NCBI GenBank assembly: GCA_913055685.1
Contig: CAJXKC010000003.1
Span: 164,734-228,733, forward strand
Source: an uncultured Flavobacteriales bacterium
GTDB taxonomy: Bacteria > Bacteroidota > Bacteroidia > Flavobacteriales > Schleiferiaceae
Length of the DNA stretch: 64,000 bases
Direction of reading: 5' to 3'
Positions 27,473 through 38,075 of the stretch are shown piece by piece; position 1 is the first letter of the stretch; each line of letters opens with the position of its first letter. A program made the position numbers and the translations under genes. The notes beneath the pieces are model-generated. The model was not told the DNA's origin and did not search any database. It worked only from the letters and a program-made list of their open reading frames with translations.

Positions 27473-28945
27473 TTAATAGGCTTTTGCAAATACTACCCGA
27501 CCTTTTGAAGGGGCTCCAGAGTACACACATTGTCCCTCTTCCTCCTCTTGGTCAATTGGAACACAACGAATGGTGGCTTTCGTCTCTCCCTTTATGCGCT
27601 CTTCGGTCTCTGCAGTACCATCCCAATGGGCCATCACAAAGCCACCAGCTTCAATCTTCGCTTTAAAATCTTCCCAGCTATCTACCGTGTAGGTATGTTC
27701 TTCACGATAAGTTTTAGCCTTAGCTAGGAGGTTCTCCTGTATTTCTGCCAGCAAGCCCTCTACTTTATCAGTCAAACCTTCAACCGCGGTAAATTCTTTG
27801 CTTAGGGTATCTCTACGGGCAAGTTCCACCGTTCCTTTTTCAAGATCACGCGGACCAATGGCAATTCGCAATGGCACCCCTTTTAATTCATATTCGGCAA
27901 ATTTCCAGCCTGGTTTATGGGTGTCGCGGTTATCAAATTTTACTCGAATACCAATTCGCTCCAAGCTTTGCTTAATCTCCAAAGCTTTTTCGGAAATCTG
28001 GGCTAACTGCTCCTCTCCTTTATATATAGGTACAATCACCACTTGATGCGGCGCTAAATTTGGGGGTAGCACCAAGCCCTGATCATCGGAATGAGTCATA
28101 ATTAAGGCCCCCATCAAACGGGTTGAAACACCCCAGGAGGTAGCCCAAACATATTCTTCTTTACCTTCTTTAGAGGCGTATTTCACATCAAAGGCCTTGG
28201 CAAAGTTTTGTCCTAAAAAATGTGAGGTTCCAGCCTGTAGTGCTTTTCCATCTTGCATTAAAGCTTCGATGCAATAGGTTTCTTCGGCCCCGGCAAATCG
28301 CTCACTCTCCGTTTTTAAACCTTGAATAACGGGAATAGCCATAAAGTTCTCAGCAAAGTCCGCGTATACCTTCAACATCAATTCGGCCTCCTCTACCGCT
28401 TCTTGGCGTGTGGCATGGGCAGTGTGCCCCTCCTGCCAAAGAAATTCGGCAGTGCGCAAAAATAAGCGGGTACGCATTTCCCAGCGCACCACATTGGCCC
28501 ACTGATTTATTTTTAGGGGTAAATCGCGGTAGGACTGAATCCAGTTCTTGTAAGTATCCCAAATAATAGTTTCAGAAGTAGGACGTACAATAAGCTCTTC
28601 TTCTAAGCGCGCATTTTCATCCACCACTACTCCTTTTCCTTCCTCATCATTTTTTAGACGGTAATGCGTAACCACCGCACATTCTTTGGCAAAACCTTCG
28701 ACGTGACTAGCCTCTCTAGAAAAAAATGATTTAGGAATGAAAAGTGGGAAGTAAGCATTCTCGTGACCCGTCTCTTTAAACTTACGATCCAATTCGCCTT
28801 GCATACGCTCCCAAATCGCATAGCCATAAGGCTTAATTACCATCGATCCGCGCACCGCAGAATTCTCTGCAAGGTCCGCTCTTACTACTAATTCATTATA
28901 CCACTTCGAATAGTCCTCGTCGCGCTTTGTTAACTTCTGAGCCAT
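27473..28945 (-). CDS. proS: Prolyl-tRNA synthetase, eukaryote/archaea type
   Basis: A 490-residue class II synthetase that charges tRNA-Pro. It has the short architecture without the bacterial editing insertion: N-terminal motif [14 protein letters not shown], motif 1 region, the proline-binding RPTSETIIW, motif 2 [25 protein letters not shown] and the anticodon-binding [13 protein letters not shown]. The end contains the zinc-domain-like [12 protein letters not shown] and [18 protein letters not shown]. It is divergent from the Ser/Arg-rich lipoprotein gene. Confidence 0.96.
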   Translation of the reverse strand: MAQKLTKRDEDYSKWYNELVVRADLAENSAVRGSMVIKPYGYAIWERMQGELDRKFKETGHENAYFPLFIPKSFFSREASHVEGFAKECAVVTHYRLKNDEEGKGVVVDENARLEEELIVRPTSETIIWDTYKNWIQSYRDLPLKINQWANVVRWEMRTRLFLRTAEFLWQEGHTAHATRQEAVEEAELMLKVYADFAENFMAIPVIQGLKTESERFAGAEETYCIEALMQDGKALQAGTSHFLGQNFAKAFDVKYASKEGKEEYVWATSWGVSTRLMGALIMTHSDDQGLVLPPNLAPHQVVIVPIYKGEEQLAQISEKALEIKQSLERIGIRVKFDNRDTHKPGWKFAEYELKGVPLRIAIGPRDLEKGTVELARRDTLSKEFTAVEGLTDKVEGLLAEIQENLLAKAKTYREEHTYTVDSWEDFKAKIEAGGFVMAHWDGTAETEERIKGETKATIRCVPIDQEEEEGQCVYSGAPSKGRVVFAKAY

Positions 28946-29027
28946 TAATTTGTATCTTGGTATGGAGTTTGCAAACTATAATCATGGCAAAGCTAATTAT
29001 TTAACAAATCCCTAAAATGAATAAGTC

Positions 29028-30476
29028 ATGAAAAAGCTAATCGCATTATTAATCGGAGCCTCACTGGGCCTTGGAGCATGTAGCTCGAAGCAGCCCGTGG
29101 TTAACAATTATTACAACGATGGAATTTATGGCGGCGGTGCTTCCGCTCCCGTAGCCACCAACAATGCGGGCGATGACTTTTCATTGTCGGATGTAGATCC
29201 ATCGGGACAAAATCAAAATCAAGATTTAAACTATTACGATCCTAATGATAACTCTGGGGCTAATATGGCTGCAGCAGGAAATGGAAACGTAATCGTAAAC
29301 AACTATTACAATAGCCCATCTTTACGCTATCCTGGCTGGAACACTGGCTTGTACTGGAACAGCTGGGCTTGGAACTATACTCCCTTCTACGATCCTTTCT
29401 TTGACCCTTGGTATTGTAGTGCCTGGGGACCAAGTTGGAACTTCGGCTGGAACAGTGCTTGGGGATGGCATGCCGGCTGGGGATGGAACAATGGCTGGGG
29501 AGCCGGCTGGGGAAATCCTTGGCGTCGTCCATGGGCCGGTGGTTGGAATAGCTACAATGCCTACTGGGCCGGATATCAAAATGGGTACTGGCACGCAAAC
29601 AACGATATGATTTGGGGTGGACGTAACCGCGTTTACACCGGAGTACGCGGAATCGGTGGCCGCAGTGGTTCTTACAACATCCACCCAGGTTATAATATAA
29701 GTAGACGTACCGCTTATGCCAACAACAGCAGAAGCAATCGCTACAAAACCAATACCGCTCGTAGCAATCGGAATGAAGTACGCAGTCCTTACGGAAAAGC
29801 TAATGTTAGCAGCCGTACTGCTCGAAGTAGTCGCTTTAGCAATAGCAGCTTAAACAACCGCAGTGCTTCTGCACAAAGAGTTAGCACTAGCCGTACTGCC
29901 AGCAGCAACCGTAGTAGTCGCTATGTAGCTACTAATCGCAGTACTACTTCTCGCGCTAGTAGTCAGCTTAACCGCAGTAGCTCTCCGAACCGTAGCAGTG
30001 CTACCCGCAGCAATAACGCAAATAGCACTCGCCGTGCTACCCAGGTAAGAACTAGTCGCCCTAGTAGCAGCCGCAATAGCGGAAACTACCGAAGCACTAG
30101 TCCGCAACGCAGCTCTAGCCCGACCTACCAAAGTCGTAGTGAGCGCAACCGTTCTTTCAATAGTAGAAGTCAGACGCAAAGGTCTACACCTAGCTACCGC
30201 TCTAATAACTCGAGTCGCAGCAATTCTTACAATCGCAGCGCTACTCCAAGTAATAGCAGTAGAAATAGCCGTAGCTACACGCCTTCTAATAGCAGTCGTA
30301 GCTACAGCCCATCGCGCAGCGGATCTTCTCGCTCTTCTGGAGTGAGTCCCTCTCGCTCCGGTAGAAGCAGTGGCAGCAGCTATCGCTCTTCAGGCAGCAG
30401 TCGCTCTTCTTCAGGTAGCTCAAGAAGTTCCGGCTCTAGCCGCAGCTCTAGCTCTAGCCGTGGCGGCAGAGGCTAA
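29028..30476 (+). CDS. Ser/Arg-rich low-complexity lipoprotein
   Basis: A 482-residue lipoprotein (MKKLIALLIGASLGLGAC, Cys 18). Residues 20-95 hold two NNYYN motifs; 95-205 is rich in Trp, Gly and Asn (many GWN and AWG pairs); 210-482 is almost only Ser, Arg, Asn and Thr with repeated SSRSSG, NRSSS and SSYRS stretches, giving a very basic tail. I recognise no enzyme domain. Flavobacteriia often carry such a gene, sometimes mislabelled vitellogenin, beside proS. The tail may bind polyanions, lipopolysaccharide or DNA at the envelope; that is inference. The OmpP1/FadL gene follows 38 bases later. Confidence 0.75.
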   Translation: MKKLIALLIGASLGLGACSSKQPVVNNYYNDGIYGGGASAPVATNNAGDDFSLSDVDPSGQNQNQDLNYYDPNDNSGANMAAAGNGNVIVNNYYNSPSLRYPGWNTGLYWNSWAWNYTPFYDPFFDPWYCSAWGPSWNFGWNSAWGWHAGWGWNNGWGAGWGNPWRRPWAGGWNSYNAYWAGYQNGYWHANNDMIWGGRNRVYTGVRGIGGRSGSYNIHPGYNISRRTAYANNSRSNRYKTNTARSNRNEVRSPYGKANVSSRTARSSRFSNSSLNNRSASAQRVSTSRTASSNRSSRYVATNRSTTSRASSQLNRSSSPNRSSATRSNNANSTRRATQVRTSRPSSSRNSGNYRSTSPQRSSSPTYQSRSERNRSFNSRSQTQRSTPSYRSNNSSRSNSYNRSATPSNSSRNSRSYTPSNSSRSYSPSRSGSSRSSGVSPSRSGRSSGSSYRSSGSSRSSSGSSRSSGSSRSSSSSRGGRG

Positions 30477-30514
30477 GTGTAGATCATTTTCCTGTGCAAT
30501 TCGAAAAACGAAGA

Positions 30515-32056
30515 ATGAAAAAACTAGCTGTTCTACTAACGATGAGCCTAGCTTTCGGGCTACACGCTCAAACTGTTGAAGACGTTGAATTATTTCATCA
30601 TAGAGACCTTAATGGCAGCCCCCGATTTGTAGCAATGGGGGGCGCCTTTACGGCTCTCGGCAACGACCCTAGCGCCATAGGCATTAATCCCGCTGCCGGA
30701 GCAGTCAATCAATTCAGCAATCTCTCTTTTAGTTTAGGGGTAAACAACAAGTATTTCGACTACACTAATTTTTACCAGACTAATGGCACTGTTGAGGATT
30801 TCGACATCAGCTTTGAAAACTTTGGACTAAACCTCTCCCTGGGAAAAAACAAAGACAATCGCTTTTCTTTTGCCATCAGTGTAAACCGCTTAGCCGACTT
30901 CAATCGAAACTTCGCGATAAATGGCTTAAGCAATGATTATACCCTTGGCCAGTATTGGGCGGAAAGCAGTGCAGGACAAAACGTGGATCTTATTAGCAAC
31001 GACGCTTATGCTGCCTGGGATGCTTACATCTTGGTATCCGATAGTAATGATAATATATTGGCCGACGGCACAGGTTTTGCCTATGGCGAAATGATTAATG
31101 GAAACCTTATTGCCAATTCAGACCTCAACTACACTTTTAACCAGAATGGTTCGGCTAATGAAACCAACATTGCCTTTGCCATGGAAAGAGAAGGGAAATT
31201 CTACTACGGCCTTAGCTTGGGCTTCCCAACTCTGACCTACCGCCGTGAAGAGTTCATAACCGAAAACCTACTCAATTATTCAAGTGCACCTTACAGCGCT
31301 AACCAATATACTTTCCGTCGTTTAAATGATATTAGCGCCACCGGTTTCAACTTTAAGCTAGGTTTCATTTATACGCCGATTCCCGAATTTCGATTAGGAC
31401 TTTCGTATCAAAGCAATAGCTGGTATACCGTTAATCAGGTTTACGAAACCGATATTAATGCCAGTTTTGCGGAAGCCCCATTTTCAGGCGTAAGCACCCA
31501 AACCGCCAGTGCCACTCTTACTACCGATCAATACCAATACCGCTTACGTACTCCCTCTGTATTTAGAGCTGGTCTAGCCACACTACTAGGAAAGCAATTC
31601 TTGCTAAGTATCGATTATCAATATCAAAGTTCATCTTCGAATCGTTTGTACACCAATTTCAATAGCTTTAATATCGACGAAAATCTTTTGCGAAACGAAT
31701 TCCAACCGGCCTTGGATGACTTCTACCGCGATGGGCGACAAACCATTGCCGCTGGGGTTGAATGGAAATTAGGCCAGTTCTTTGTGCGGGGTGGCTATCG
31801 TCTAGACCAATCAATGTATAAAGAAGGGGTGCAAGACGAGACTTTAGGCGATCGTCGCGATATTAGCGGAGGCCTGGGCTATCAACATGGACCTTGGAAC
31901 ATCAGCTTAAGCGCAGTAAGCACCAGCTACAATCGTAATCAGGTAATTTACCGTGGAATAGATAGCCAAAGTGGTGAGGGAATAGAAGTTCTGCAAGATC
32001 TTAATCTCGACACCGAGTTTATGCGCTTTGTAGCCGGCGTAACCTACAAGTTTTAA
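30515..32056 (+). CDS. OmpP1/FadL/TodX family outer membrane transporter
   Basis: A 513-residue porin-like protein. After the signal peptide (MKKLAVLLTMSLAFGLHAQ), the N-terminal FVAMGGAFTALGNDPSAIGINPAA is the FadL-family hatch signature. The rest alternates amphipathic strands such as FAISVNRLADFNRNF and FNFKLGFIYTPIPEFRLGLSYQSN, ending with FMRFVAGVTYKF, a barrel-terminal strand. Members take up hydrophobic compounds such as fatty acids; the actual cargo is unknown. The start at 30515 is preferred; an upstream start at 30494 adds seven residues. A terminator follows. Confidence 0.85.
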   Translation: MKKLAVLLTMSLAFGLHAQTVEDVELFHHRDLNGSPRFVAMGGAFTALGNDPSAIGINPAAGAVNQFSNLSFSLGVNNKYFDYTNFYQTNGTVEDFDISFENFGLNLSLGKNKDNRFSFAISVNRLADFNRNFAINGLSNDYTLGQYWAESSAGQNVDLISNDAYAAWDAYILVSDSNDNILADGTGFAYGEMINGNLIANSDLNYTFNQNGSANETNIAFAMEREGKFYYGLSLGFPTLTYRREEFITENLLNYSSAPYSANQYTFRRLNDISATGFNFKLGFIYTPIPEFRLGLSYQSNSWYTVNQVYETDINASFAEAPFSGVSTQTASATLTTDQYQYRLRTPSVFRAGLATLLGKQFLLSIDYQYQSSSSNRLYTNFNSFNIDENLLRNEFQPALDDFYRDGRQTIAAGVEWKLGQFFVRGGYRLDQSMYKEGVQDETLGDRRDISGGLGYQHGPWNISLSAVSTSYNRNQVIYRGIDSQSGEGIEVLQDLNLDTEFMRFVAGVTYKF

Positions 32057-32082
32057 AGCCAAAACATTTAGCATTACGGAGA

Positions 32083-32113
32083 GCCTTCGACCCCAAAAGG
32101 TCGGGGGCTTTTT
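32083..32113 (+). terminator. Intrinsic terminator after the OmpP1/FadL gene
   Basis: A hairpin with arms GCCTTCGACC and GGTCGGGGGC (two mismatches) around a short A-rich loop, followed by TTTTT on the plus strand. Confidence 0.8.
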
Positions 32114-32230
32114 CATTTAAAAACCTAAGCTTTCAGGCTTCCCTTGCCGCTTTTGAGGGCAATTCGAGAAAGCCGAGCATGACTTAGTTCTATTTCATAA
32201 CTTCGACCTCCCAGAATTTAATTGAAGATT

Positions 32231-35200
32231 ATGAAACGTTACTTCGTCCTAGCCCTAGGATTTCTCAGCCTTAACCTTTTAGCTCAGAAAGATTTAAGCA
32301 AGGAGGTAGGCCTCTCTGGCTTATCCTTTCGCGAAGTAGGCCCTGCGCTCACTTCTGGGCGTATTGCCGACATTGCGGTGAACCCCAATGACCATAGCGA
32401 ATACTACGTTGGTGTAGCCAGCGGCGGTTTATGGAAAACCAATAACCACGGGGTAAGCTTTAAGCCTATTTTCGACAATTACAGCTCCTACTCCATTGGC
32501 TGTGTTACTATTGACCCAAACAACACCAATATCGTTTGGGTAGGTACGGGTGAAAATAACAACCAGCGCTCAGTGCCTTTTGGCGATGGCCTCTACAAAT
32601 CGGAAGACGGCGGTAAGTCCTTTAAAAACGTCGGACTCAAAAACTCGGAGCACATAGGCATGGTAGCCGTGCATCCTAACAATAGCAATGTAGTCTTCGT
32701 TGCGGCCTATGGTCCACTATGGAGCGCCGGTGGCGAACGGGGAATTTATAAAACTACTGATGGCGGTGCTAACTGGGACTTAGTTTTGGAAGTATCCGAA
32801 AACACGGGCTTCAACGAGGTGCATTTCGACCCTTCCAATCCCCAAATCATGTATGCTACCGCGCATCAACGTCGTCGTCACGTATGGACTTATGTGAGTG
32901 GTGGTAAGGAAAGTGATATTTACAAGTCGACCGACGGCGGAAAGACCTGGAACAAACTTGGCGGATTACCGGGTGAAAAAGGCCGTATCTCTATTGCTAT
33001 TCCCAAACAAGACCCCAATCGCATTTACGCCATGATCGAAGGTCACGGTTTTTACCGTAGCGATGACCAAGGCGCTAGTTTTAGCAAGCTAGATGATTAT
33101 GCTACTAGTGGTAATTACTATGTAGAAATCGTGGTAGACCCCAACGATATGGATGTCATTTACAGCATGGACACCTATATGCATGTTAGTAAGGATGGCG
33201 GTAAAACCTGGAACCGCGTTCCCGAAAGAAATAAGCACGTTGATAATCACTGTTTATGGATAAACCCCAATGACTCGCGCCAAATGATTGCGGGTTGCGA
33301 CGGTGGTTTGTACGAAACCTACGATTCCGGTGAGAGCTGGCATTTTAAACCCAATCTTCCCGTAACCCAGTTCTATCGGGTGGCGGTAGATTACGATGCC
33401 CCCTTTTATAATATTTACGGCGGTACGCAGGATAACTTTAGTTTAGGTGGACCTAGTCAGACCATTAACTCCCGCGGCGTAGTTAACTCCGATTGGTACG
33501 TTACCAATACTGGTGATGGCTTCGAATCGCAAGTAGATCCAAAGGACCCAAATATTGTTTACGCTCAGGCCCAGTATGGATGGCTAGTTCGCTACGATCG
33601 AGCCTCGGGTGAAAGTGTAGGAATTAAACCTAGTCCAGCTAAAGATGAAGCGGCCTACCGTTGGAATTGGGATGCCCCACTTTTAATAAGCCCCCATAAT
33701 CACAAGCGCTTGTACTTCGCGGCCAATAAGGTTTTCCGCAGCGACGATCGTGGAAATAATTGGGAGGTAATTTCACCCGATTTGAGTCAGCAGATCGACC
33801 GCCACAAACTAAAAGTTATGGGCGAAGTGCAATCGGTAGACGCCATTGCCTACGACAAATCAACCACCATTTATGGAAACATTGTCGCTTTAGATGAATC
33901 ACCCTTAAAAGAAGGCTTACTCTATGTAGGCACCGACGATGGCCTCATCCACATTAGTGAAGATGGGGGTGCTAATTGGACCAAGATCTCGGAATTCCCC
34001 GGCATCCCTAAAAACACCTACGTAAACCAAGTATTGGCTGATCTCTACGATGAGAATACGGTGTACGCCTTATTCAACAATCATAAGAACGGTGACTTTA
34101 AGCCTTATGTGTTAAAGTCGACCGATAAGGGTAAAACCTGGACTACCATGCACAGCGATTTACCAGAAAGAGGTTCGGTATTTACCATGCGTCAAGATCA
34201 TGTAAATAAAAACCTATTCTTCATCGGGACCGAATTCGGTGTATTCTTCACCAACAATAGCGGTGGCAATTGGCGTCAATTAAAGAACGGGCTCCCTACT
34301 ATTGCGGTGCGCGATTTAGAGATTCAGCGTCGTGAAAACGATTTGGTTCTAGCCACCTTTGGTCGTGGGTTTTATGTAATGGATAATTACAGCCCCTTAC
34401 GCGATCTAAACCAAAGTAATTTGGAAAAAGAGGCCCACCTGTTCCCAGTTAAAGATGCCTTGGTTTTCTTCGAAGCTTCTCCGCTTGGCTATGGCCAGAA
34501 GGGCTTTATGGGTGCCAGTTATTACGCGGCCCCCAATGCCGAACGCGGGGCGAACTTTAGCCTTTACCTTAAAGATCTACCCAAGGGAATTAAGGCTAAA
34601 AGAAAGGAGAACGAGAAAAAAGCCAGAGAAGCTGGTCAGGACATTGTTTACCCTAGCCTCGAAGAGCTTCGAGCCGAAGAAAATGAAGAATCAACTTACC
34701 TATTATTTGTGATCCGCAATAGCGAAGACAAGGAGATTCGTCGTTTTACCGCCCGCCCTAAGAAAGGAATCGGGTCTTACAATTGGGATGGAACCTTAGG
34801 CAACCGCTCCTATGCTAGTACCAACGGTGAGCCTTTCACCAAAGCTTATGGAGCGAATTTAGCCGCCCCAGGCACCTACAGTGTAGAAGTCTTTATCAGT
34901 GAAAACGGCACCTTGCTCCCACTAAATGTGAAAGAGGAATTCCGCTTGCGTTGGTTAAACAACAATAGTTTTAAAGCCGATGATTACGACAAGCTTTTAG
35001 TTTTCCAAGACAGCATCGAAACTATTCGCCGTGAAATGGTGGCGCTTAATGCCAAACATCGCAAACTGGAAAAACGCGCCAGCGAATTAAAAGCTTTGGC
35101 CCGTAATACTCCGGGGGCCCCGCTTACTATTTTGAATGATCTGCAAAAAATAGCTAGTGACTTAGAAGTATTGGATCTTAAGCTTAACGGAGATCCTATC

Positions 35201-35440
35201 CTAAGACGGGAAGAGTTTGAGCAAGTACCTAGCTTAATGGAACGTCTTAATTCGGCCGTATACAATAGCTACGCGACTAGTTCGGCGCCTACTGGAGAGC
35301 AGCGTAAAAATGTACGCATCCTAAACCAAGAGCGACTGCCATTGCAAACTAAGATCAATGGATTAGAAGAAGATTTAGATCGCTTCTACAGCATATTATT
35401 AAACAGTGGCGCCCCTTATTTAGAAGGCGACATGGATTAA
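32231..35440 (+). CDS. Sortilin/VPS10-like Asp-box beta-propeller protein
   Basis: A 1069-residue exported protein. After a signal peptide (ending LNLLAQ) comes a long run of Asp-box repeats: KSEDGGKSF, KTTDGGANW, KSTDGGKTW, RSDDQGASF, VSKDGGKTW, ETYDSGESW, RSDDRGNNW, ISEDGGANW, KSTDKGKTW and TNNSGGNW, from about residue 70 to 690. This fits two stacked propellers of the VPS10/WD40/YVTN/BNR glycosidase-like class. The last third has charged helices with coiled-coil heptads (residues about 915-1060). Annotators often call these glycosyl hydrolases, but catalytic residues cannot be assigned. The ATG at 32231 is used; a TTG three codons upstream is less likely. Confidence 0.78.
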   Translation: MKRYFVLALGFLSLNLLAQKDLSKEVGLSGLSFREVGPALTSGRIADIAVNPNDHSEYYVGVASGGLWKTNNHGVSFKPIFDNYSSYSIGCVTIDPNNTNIVWVGTGENNNQRSVPFGDGLYKSEDGGKSFKNVGLKNSEHIGMVAVHPNNSNVVFVAAYGPLWSAGGERGIYKTTDGGANWDLVLEVSENTGFNEVHFDPSNPQIMYATAHQRRRHVWTYVSGGKESDIYKSTDGGKTWNKLGGLPGEKGRISIAIPKQDPNRIYAMIEGHGFYRSDDQGASFSKLDDYATSGNYYVEIVVDPNDMDVIYSMDTYMHVSKDGGKTWNRVPERNKHVDNHCLWINPNDSRQMIAGCDGGLYETYDSGESWHFKPNLPVTQFYRVAVDYDAPFYNIYGGTQDNFSLGGPSQTINSRGVVNSDWYVTNTGDGFESQVDPKDPNIVYAQAQYGWLVRYDRASGESVGIKPSPAKDEAAYRWNWDAPLLISPHNHKRLYFAANKVFRSDDRGNNWEVISPDLSQQIDRHKLKVMGEVQSVDAIAYDKSTTIYGNIVALDESPLKEGLLYVGTDDGLIHISEDGGANWTKISEFPGIPKNTYVNQVLADLYDENTVYALFNNHKNGDFKPYVLKSTDKGKTWTTMHSDLPERGSVFTMRQDHVNKNLFFIGTEFGVFFTNNSGGNWRQLKNGLPTIAVRDLEIQRRENDLVLATFGRGFYVMDNYSPLRDLNQSNLEKEAHLFPVKDALVFFEASPLGYGQKGFMGASYYAAPNAERGANFSLYLKDLPKGIKAKRKENEKKAREAGQDIVYPSLEELRAEENEESTYLLFVIRNSEDKEIRRFTARPKKGIGSYNWDGTLGNRSYASTNGEPFTKAYGANLAAPGTYSVEVFISENGTLLPLNVKEEFRLRWLNNNSFKADDYDKLLVFQDSIETIRREMVALNAKHRKLEKRASELKALARNTPGAPLTILNDLQKIASDLEVLDLKLNGDPILRREEFEQVPSLMERLNSAVYNSYATSSAPTGEQRKNVRILNQERLPLQTKINGLEEDLDRFYSILLNSGAPYLEGDMD

Positions 35441-35461
35441 TAGCAAAAGCCAATCAAGCTT

Positions 35462-35502
35462 AATCCCGAGTCCTCGCAAAAAACGAAGGCTCGGGATTTT
35501 TT
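35462..35502 (+). terminator. Intrinsic terminator after the Asp-box protein gene
   Basis: Arms AATCCCGAG (35462-35470) and CTCGGGATT (35490-35498) with a 19-base loop, followed by a T run on the plus strand. Confidence 0.85.
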
Positions 35503-35577
35503 ATAGCTATCCTCTATAATAAATTCAAGCGCTTTTAAAAGCAGGCATCTAGCCCCGACTAAGCCTGCATTTTATAT

Positions 35578-35585
35578 TACCTTTG
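35578..35585 (+). promoter_or_regulatory. -7 box (TACCTTTG) upstream of folE
   Basis: A full TAnnTTTG match on the plus strand, 37 bases before the TTG start codon of folE; no clear -33 TTG is visible at the proper spacing. Confidence 0.45.
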
Positions 35586-35622
35586 CAGGCTCAAGCAAAT
35601 TAGGGCTTGAAAGGCTAATTAA

Positions 35623-36315
35623 TTGAAAGTGAATAAAGACAATTCTATAGACCAACACGAAGAACGCGGTGATATGCACGTTTCCAGTGGAAGCATAGAG
35701 ACCCCCCTTCGTGAGGATGCCTTTGCAAAGAGTGATCAAGAGAAAATTGAAGAAATTCAAGGGCATTTCGAGAAGATCATGAATACCTTGGGCCTTGACC
35801 TTACTGATGACAGTTTAAAGGGCACTCCCAAACGAGTTGCTAAAATGTTTGTGCAAGAGATTTTTGGCGGTTTACATCCCGACCGAAAGCCGAGCACCAG
35901 CACCTTCGATAATAAATACCAATACGGCGAAATGTTGGTGGAGAAGAACATCGTGGTTTACTCTACCTGCGAACATCATTTCCTGCCTATCGTAGGCCGC
36001 GCCCATGTGGCCTATATTTCGAAGGGTCGCGTAATTGGTCTAAGCAAAATGAATCGTATTGTCGATTATTATGCCAAGCGTCCCCAAGTACAGGAGCGTA
36101 TGACCAAGCAAATTGTCGCCGCCCTTCAAGAAGCGTTGGGTACCGAAGATGTAGCCTGCGTTATTGACGCGAAGCACCTTTGTGTTAACTCGCGCGGCAT
36201 TCGCGACATCGAAAGTAGCACCGTAACCGCTGAGTTCGGTGGTGCCTTCCAAAATGAAGAAAAGAAAAGAGATTTCCTCGATTACATCAATTTAGACACC
36301 CATTTCGGAGCCTAA
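35623..36315 (+). CDS. folE: GTP cyclohydrolase I
   Basis: A 230-residue zinc enzyme that converts GTP to dihydroneopterin triphosphate at the start of folate/pterin synthesis. Zinc ligands are in STCEHHFLPIVGRAHVAYI and HLCVNSRGIRDIESS, and GLSKMNRIVDYYAKRPQVQERM is the typical core helix. The catalytic core starts near residue 45. The start is uncertain: a TTG at 35623 gives an N-terminal extension rich in acidic residues, and an ATG at 35674 (MHVSSGS) would shorten it by 17. It is upstream of and probably cotranscribed with cysS. Confidence 0.94.
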   Translation: MKVNKDNSIDQHEERGDMHVSSGSIETPLREDAFAKSDQEKIEEIQGHFEKIMNTLGLDLTDDSLKGTPKRVAKMFVQEIFGGLHPDRKPSTSTFDNKYQYGEMLVEKNIVVYSTCEHHFLPIVGRAHVAYISKGRVIGLSKMNRIVDYYAKRPQVQERMTKQIVAALQEALGTEDVACVIDAKHLCVNSRGIRDIESSTVTAEFGGAFQNEEKKRDFLDYINLDTHFGA

Positions 36316-36327
36316 ATCTTAAATAAA

Positions 36328-37812
36328 ATGGCCTTATACCAAGAAAACGAGTTGATGATATCCAACTCGCTCAGTCGGAAAAAAGAGAAGTTCGAAGCCC
36401 CCAATGCCCCGCATGTGGGAATGTACGTATGTGGACCTACCGTATACAGTGAAGTGCATCTTGGCAACTGTCGTACTTTCATTTCTTTCGACATGGTATA
36501 CCGCTACCTTACGCATCTAGGCTATAAGGTGCGCTATGTGCGTAATATTACCGACGCCGGCCACCTTGAAAGTGATGCCGATGAGGGCGAGGATAAAATT
36601 TCTAAACGCGCTCGTTTAGAGCAATTGGAGCCGATGGAAATTGTGCAGACCTATACCATCGACTTCCATAAAGTCTTGGAACAGTTCAACAATTTTCCGC
36701 CTAGCATCGAACCTACCGCTACCGGCCATATTGTAGAGCAGATCGACATGATCCAAAAGATCATCGAAGCAGGATTGGCCTACGAGAAAAATGGCTCGGT
36801 ATATTTCAATGTTGAGAAATACAATGAGACCGAAAACTACGGGGAACTGAGTGGTCGTAAAATCGATGAGTTAATAAGCGGTACCCGAGAACTCGATGCA
36901 CAGAGTGAAAAGGAGTCGCCCCTAGATTTTGCTATTTGGAAAAAAGCCAGTCCTAGCCATATTATGCGCTGGAACTCCCCTTGGGGTGAAGGTTTCCCAG
37001 GCTGGCACTTAGAGTGCTCGGTGATGAGTACTAAATACTTAGGCGAAGAATTTGATATTCACGGCGGCGGAATGGATTTAAAATTCCCGCACCATGAATG
37101 TGAGATTGCCCAGAACAAAGCAGGAACTGGTCATAAAGGTCCACGCTTTTGGATGCACGGCAATATGCTCACCCTCAATGGCCAAAAAATGAGTAAGAGC
37201 ACCGGCAATACTTTAAGTCCGGCTGAGCTCTTTAGTGGAAACTCCGATAAGCTCGACAAAGGCTTCCACCCAACGGTGGTGCGTTTCTTTATGATGCAGG
37301 CGCATTATGGCTCGCAACTCGACTTTAGTAATGATGCTCTGCTTGCCGCAGAGAAAGGCTACTTACGTATGATGAGTGCCTATCATAAGTTACAAGGCTT
37401 AGAGGCGGGAGGCACTACGGCCGACTTTAATGTGGCCACTTGGCGCCAGTCTTGTTATGCGGCCATGAATGATGATTTCAATACGCCTATTTTGATTTCC
37501 CAATTATTTGAGGCGGCGCGTTTCATCAACTCACAAGAAAACAAGGCCGGTTTATCGGCATCGGATTTAGATTTATTGAAGGAAACCTTCCGCAGCTTCC
37601 TATTTGATGTGCTTGGATTAGAAGACATCAGTAGCGCCGAGCAAAGCGGAAATAAATTAGATGAAGTAGTACAAATTCTACTCGACCTGCGCATGCAAGC
37701 CAGAGCTGATCGCAACTTCGCCCTAAGCGATGCCATTCGCGATAAGCTTGCCGCCGCTGGAATTGTGGTAAAAGACGGCAAGGACGGTAGTACTTACAGT
37801 GTGAAGGTGTGA
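36328..37812 (+). CDS. cysS: Cysteinyl-tRNA synthetase
   Basis: A 494-residue class I synthetase. The HIGH-type motif is HLGN in [22 protein letters not shown] is in [10 protein letters not shown], and the zinc-binding Cys/His residues are in CGPTVY, HLECSVM and HHECEIAQ. The C-terminal DALR domain follows near residue 350. It starts 12 bases after folE, and its TGA overlaps the GTG start of yidD, so they form a short operon. Confidence 0.97.
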   Translation: MALYQENELMISNSLSRKKEKFEAPNAPHVGMYVCGPTVYSEVHLGNCRTFISFDMVYRYLTHLGYKVRYVRNITDAGHLESDADEGEDKISKRARLEQLEPMEIVQTYTIDFHKVLEQFNNFPPSIEPTATGHIVEQIDMIQKIIEAGLAYEKNGSVYFNVEKYNETENYGELSGRKIDELISGTRELDAQSEKESPLDFAIWKKASPSHIMRWNSPWGEGFPGWHLECSVMSTKYLGEEFDIHGGGMDLKFPHHECEIAQNKAGTGHKGPRFWMHGNMLTLNGQKMSKSTGNTLSPAELFSGNSDKLDKGFHPTVVRFFMMQAHYGSQLDFSNDALLAAEKGYLRMMSAYHKLQGLEAGGTTADFNVATWRQSCYAAMNDDFNTPILISQLFEAARFINSQENKAGLSASDLDLLKETFRSFLFDVLGLEDISSAEQSGNKLDEVVQILLDLRMQARADRNFALSDAIRDKLAAAGIVVKDGKDGSTYSVKV

Positions 37813-38075
37813 GGATACTTCGGCGCATTGTGGCTTGGCCCTTTATAGCTCTGGTGCGATTCTACCAATTGGTGATTTCGCCCTTAACTCCAGGCTCTTG
37901 TCGCCATAGCCCCACTTGCTCCGAGTATACCGTTCAAGCTATACAAATATGGGGACCCTTAAAGGGAACCTGGTTAGGATTAAAACGATTATCAAAATGT
38001 CACCCTTGGGGCACATCGGGCTACGACCCGGTCCCCACCAAACAAAAGAAAGAAGATGCAGAAAAAATGGACTAG
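37809..38075 (+). CDS. yidD: Membrane protein insertion efficiency factor YidD
   Basis: An 88-residue protein with the YidD signature [21 protein letters not shown] and later [10 protein letters not shown], which holds the three conserved Cys residues. It is a peripheral inner-membrane protein that helps YidC-dependent insertion of membrane proteins. The start is GTG at 37809, overlapping the cysS stop (GTGA). Its 3' end overlaps the next lipoprotein gene by 20 bases. Confidence 0.93.
   Translation: MRILRRIVAWPFIALVRFYQLVISPLTPGSCRHSPTCSEYTVQAIQIWGPLKGTWLGLKRLSKCHPWGTSGYDPVPTKQKKEDAEKMD

Noticed and set aside
27400..27666. An 88-codon plus-strand frame at the end of proS
   Set aside because: It is antisense to the conserved proS C-terminus and has no supporting signals.
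29260..30579. Several open frames on both strands inside the Ser/Arg-rich gene (for example 29850-30179 minus and 30139-30345 plus)
   Set aside because: They arise from the low-complexity codons (AGT, AGC, CGT) read in other frames and have no start signals or family similarity; the lipoprotein frame has signal peptide and neighbours in order.
32231..35440. Calling the Asp-box protein a sialidase or glycosyl hydrolase
   Set aside because: Asp-box repeats are structural; no arginine triad or catalytic Asp/Glu set could be identified.
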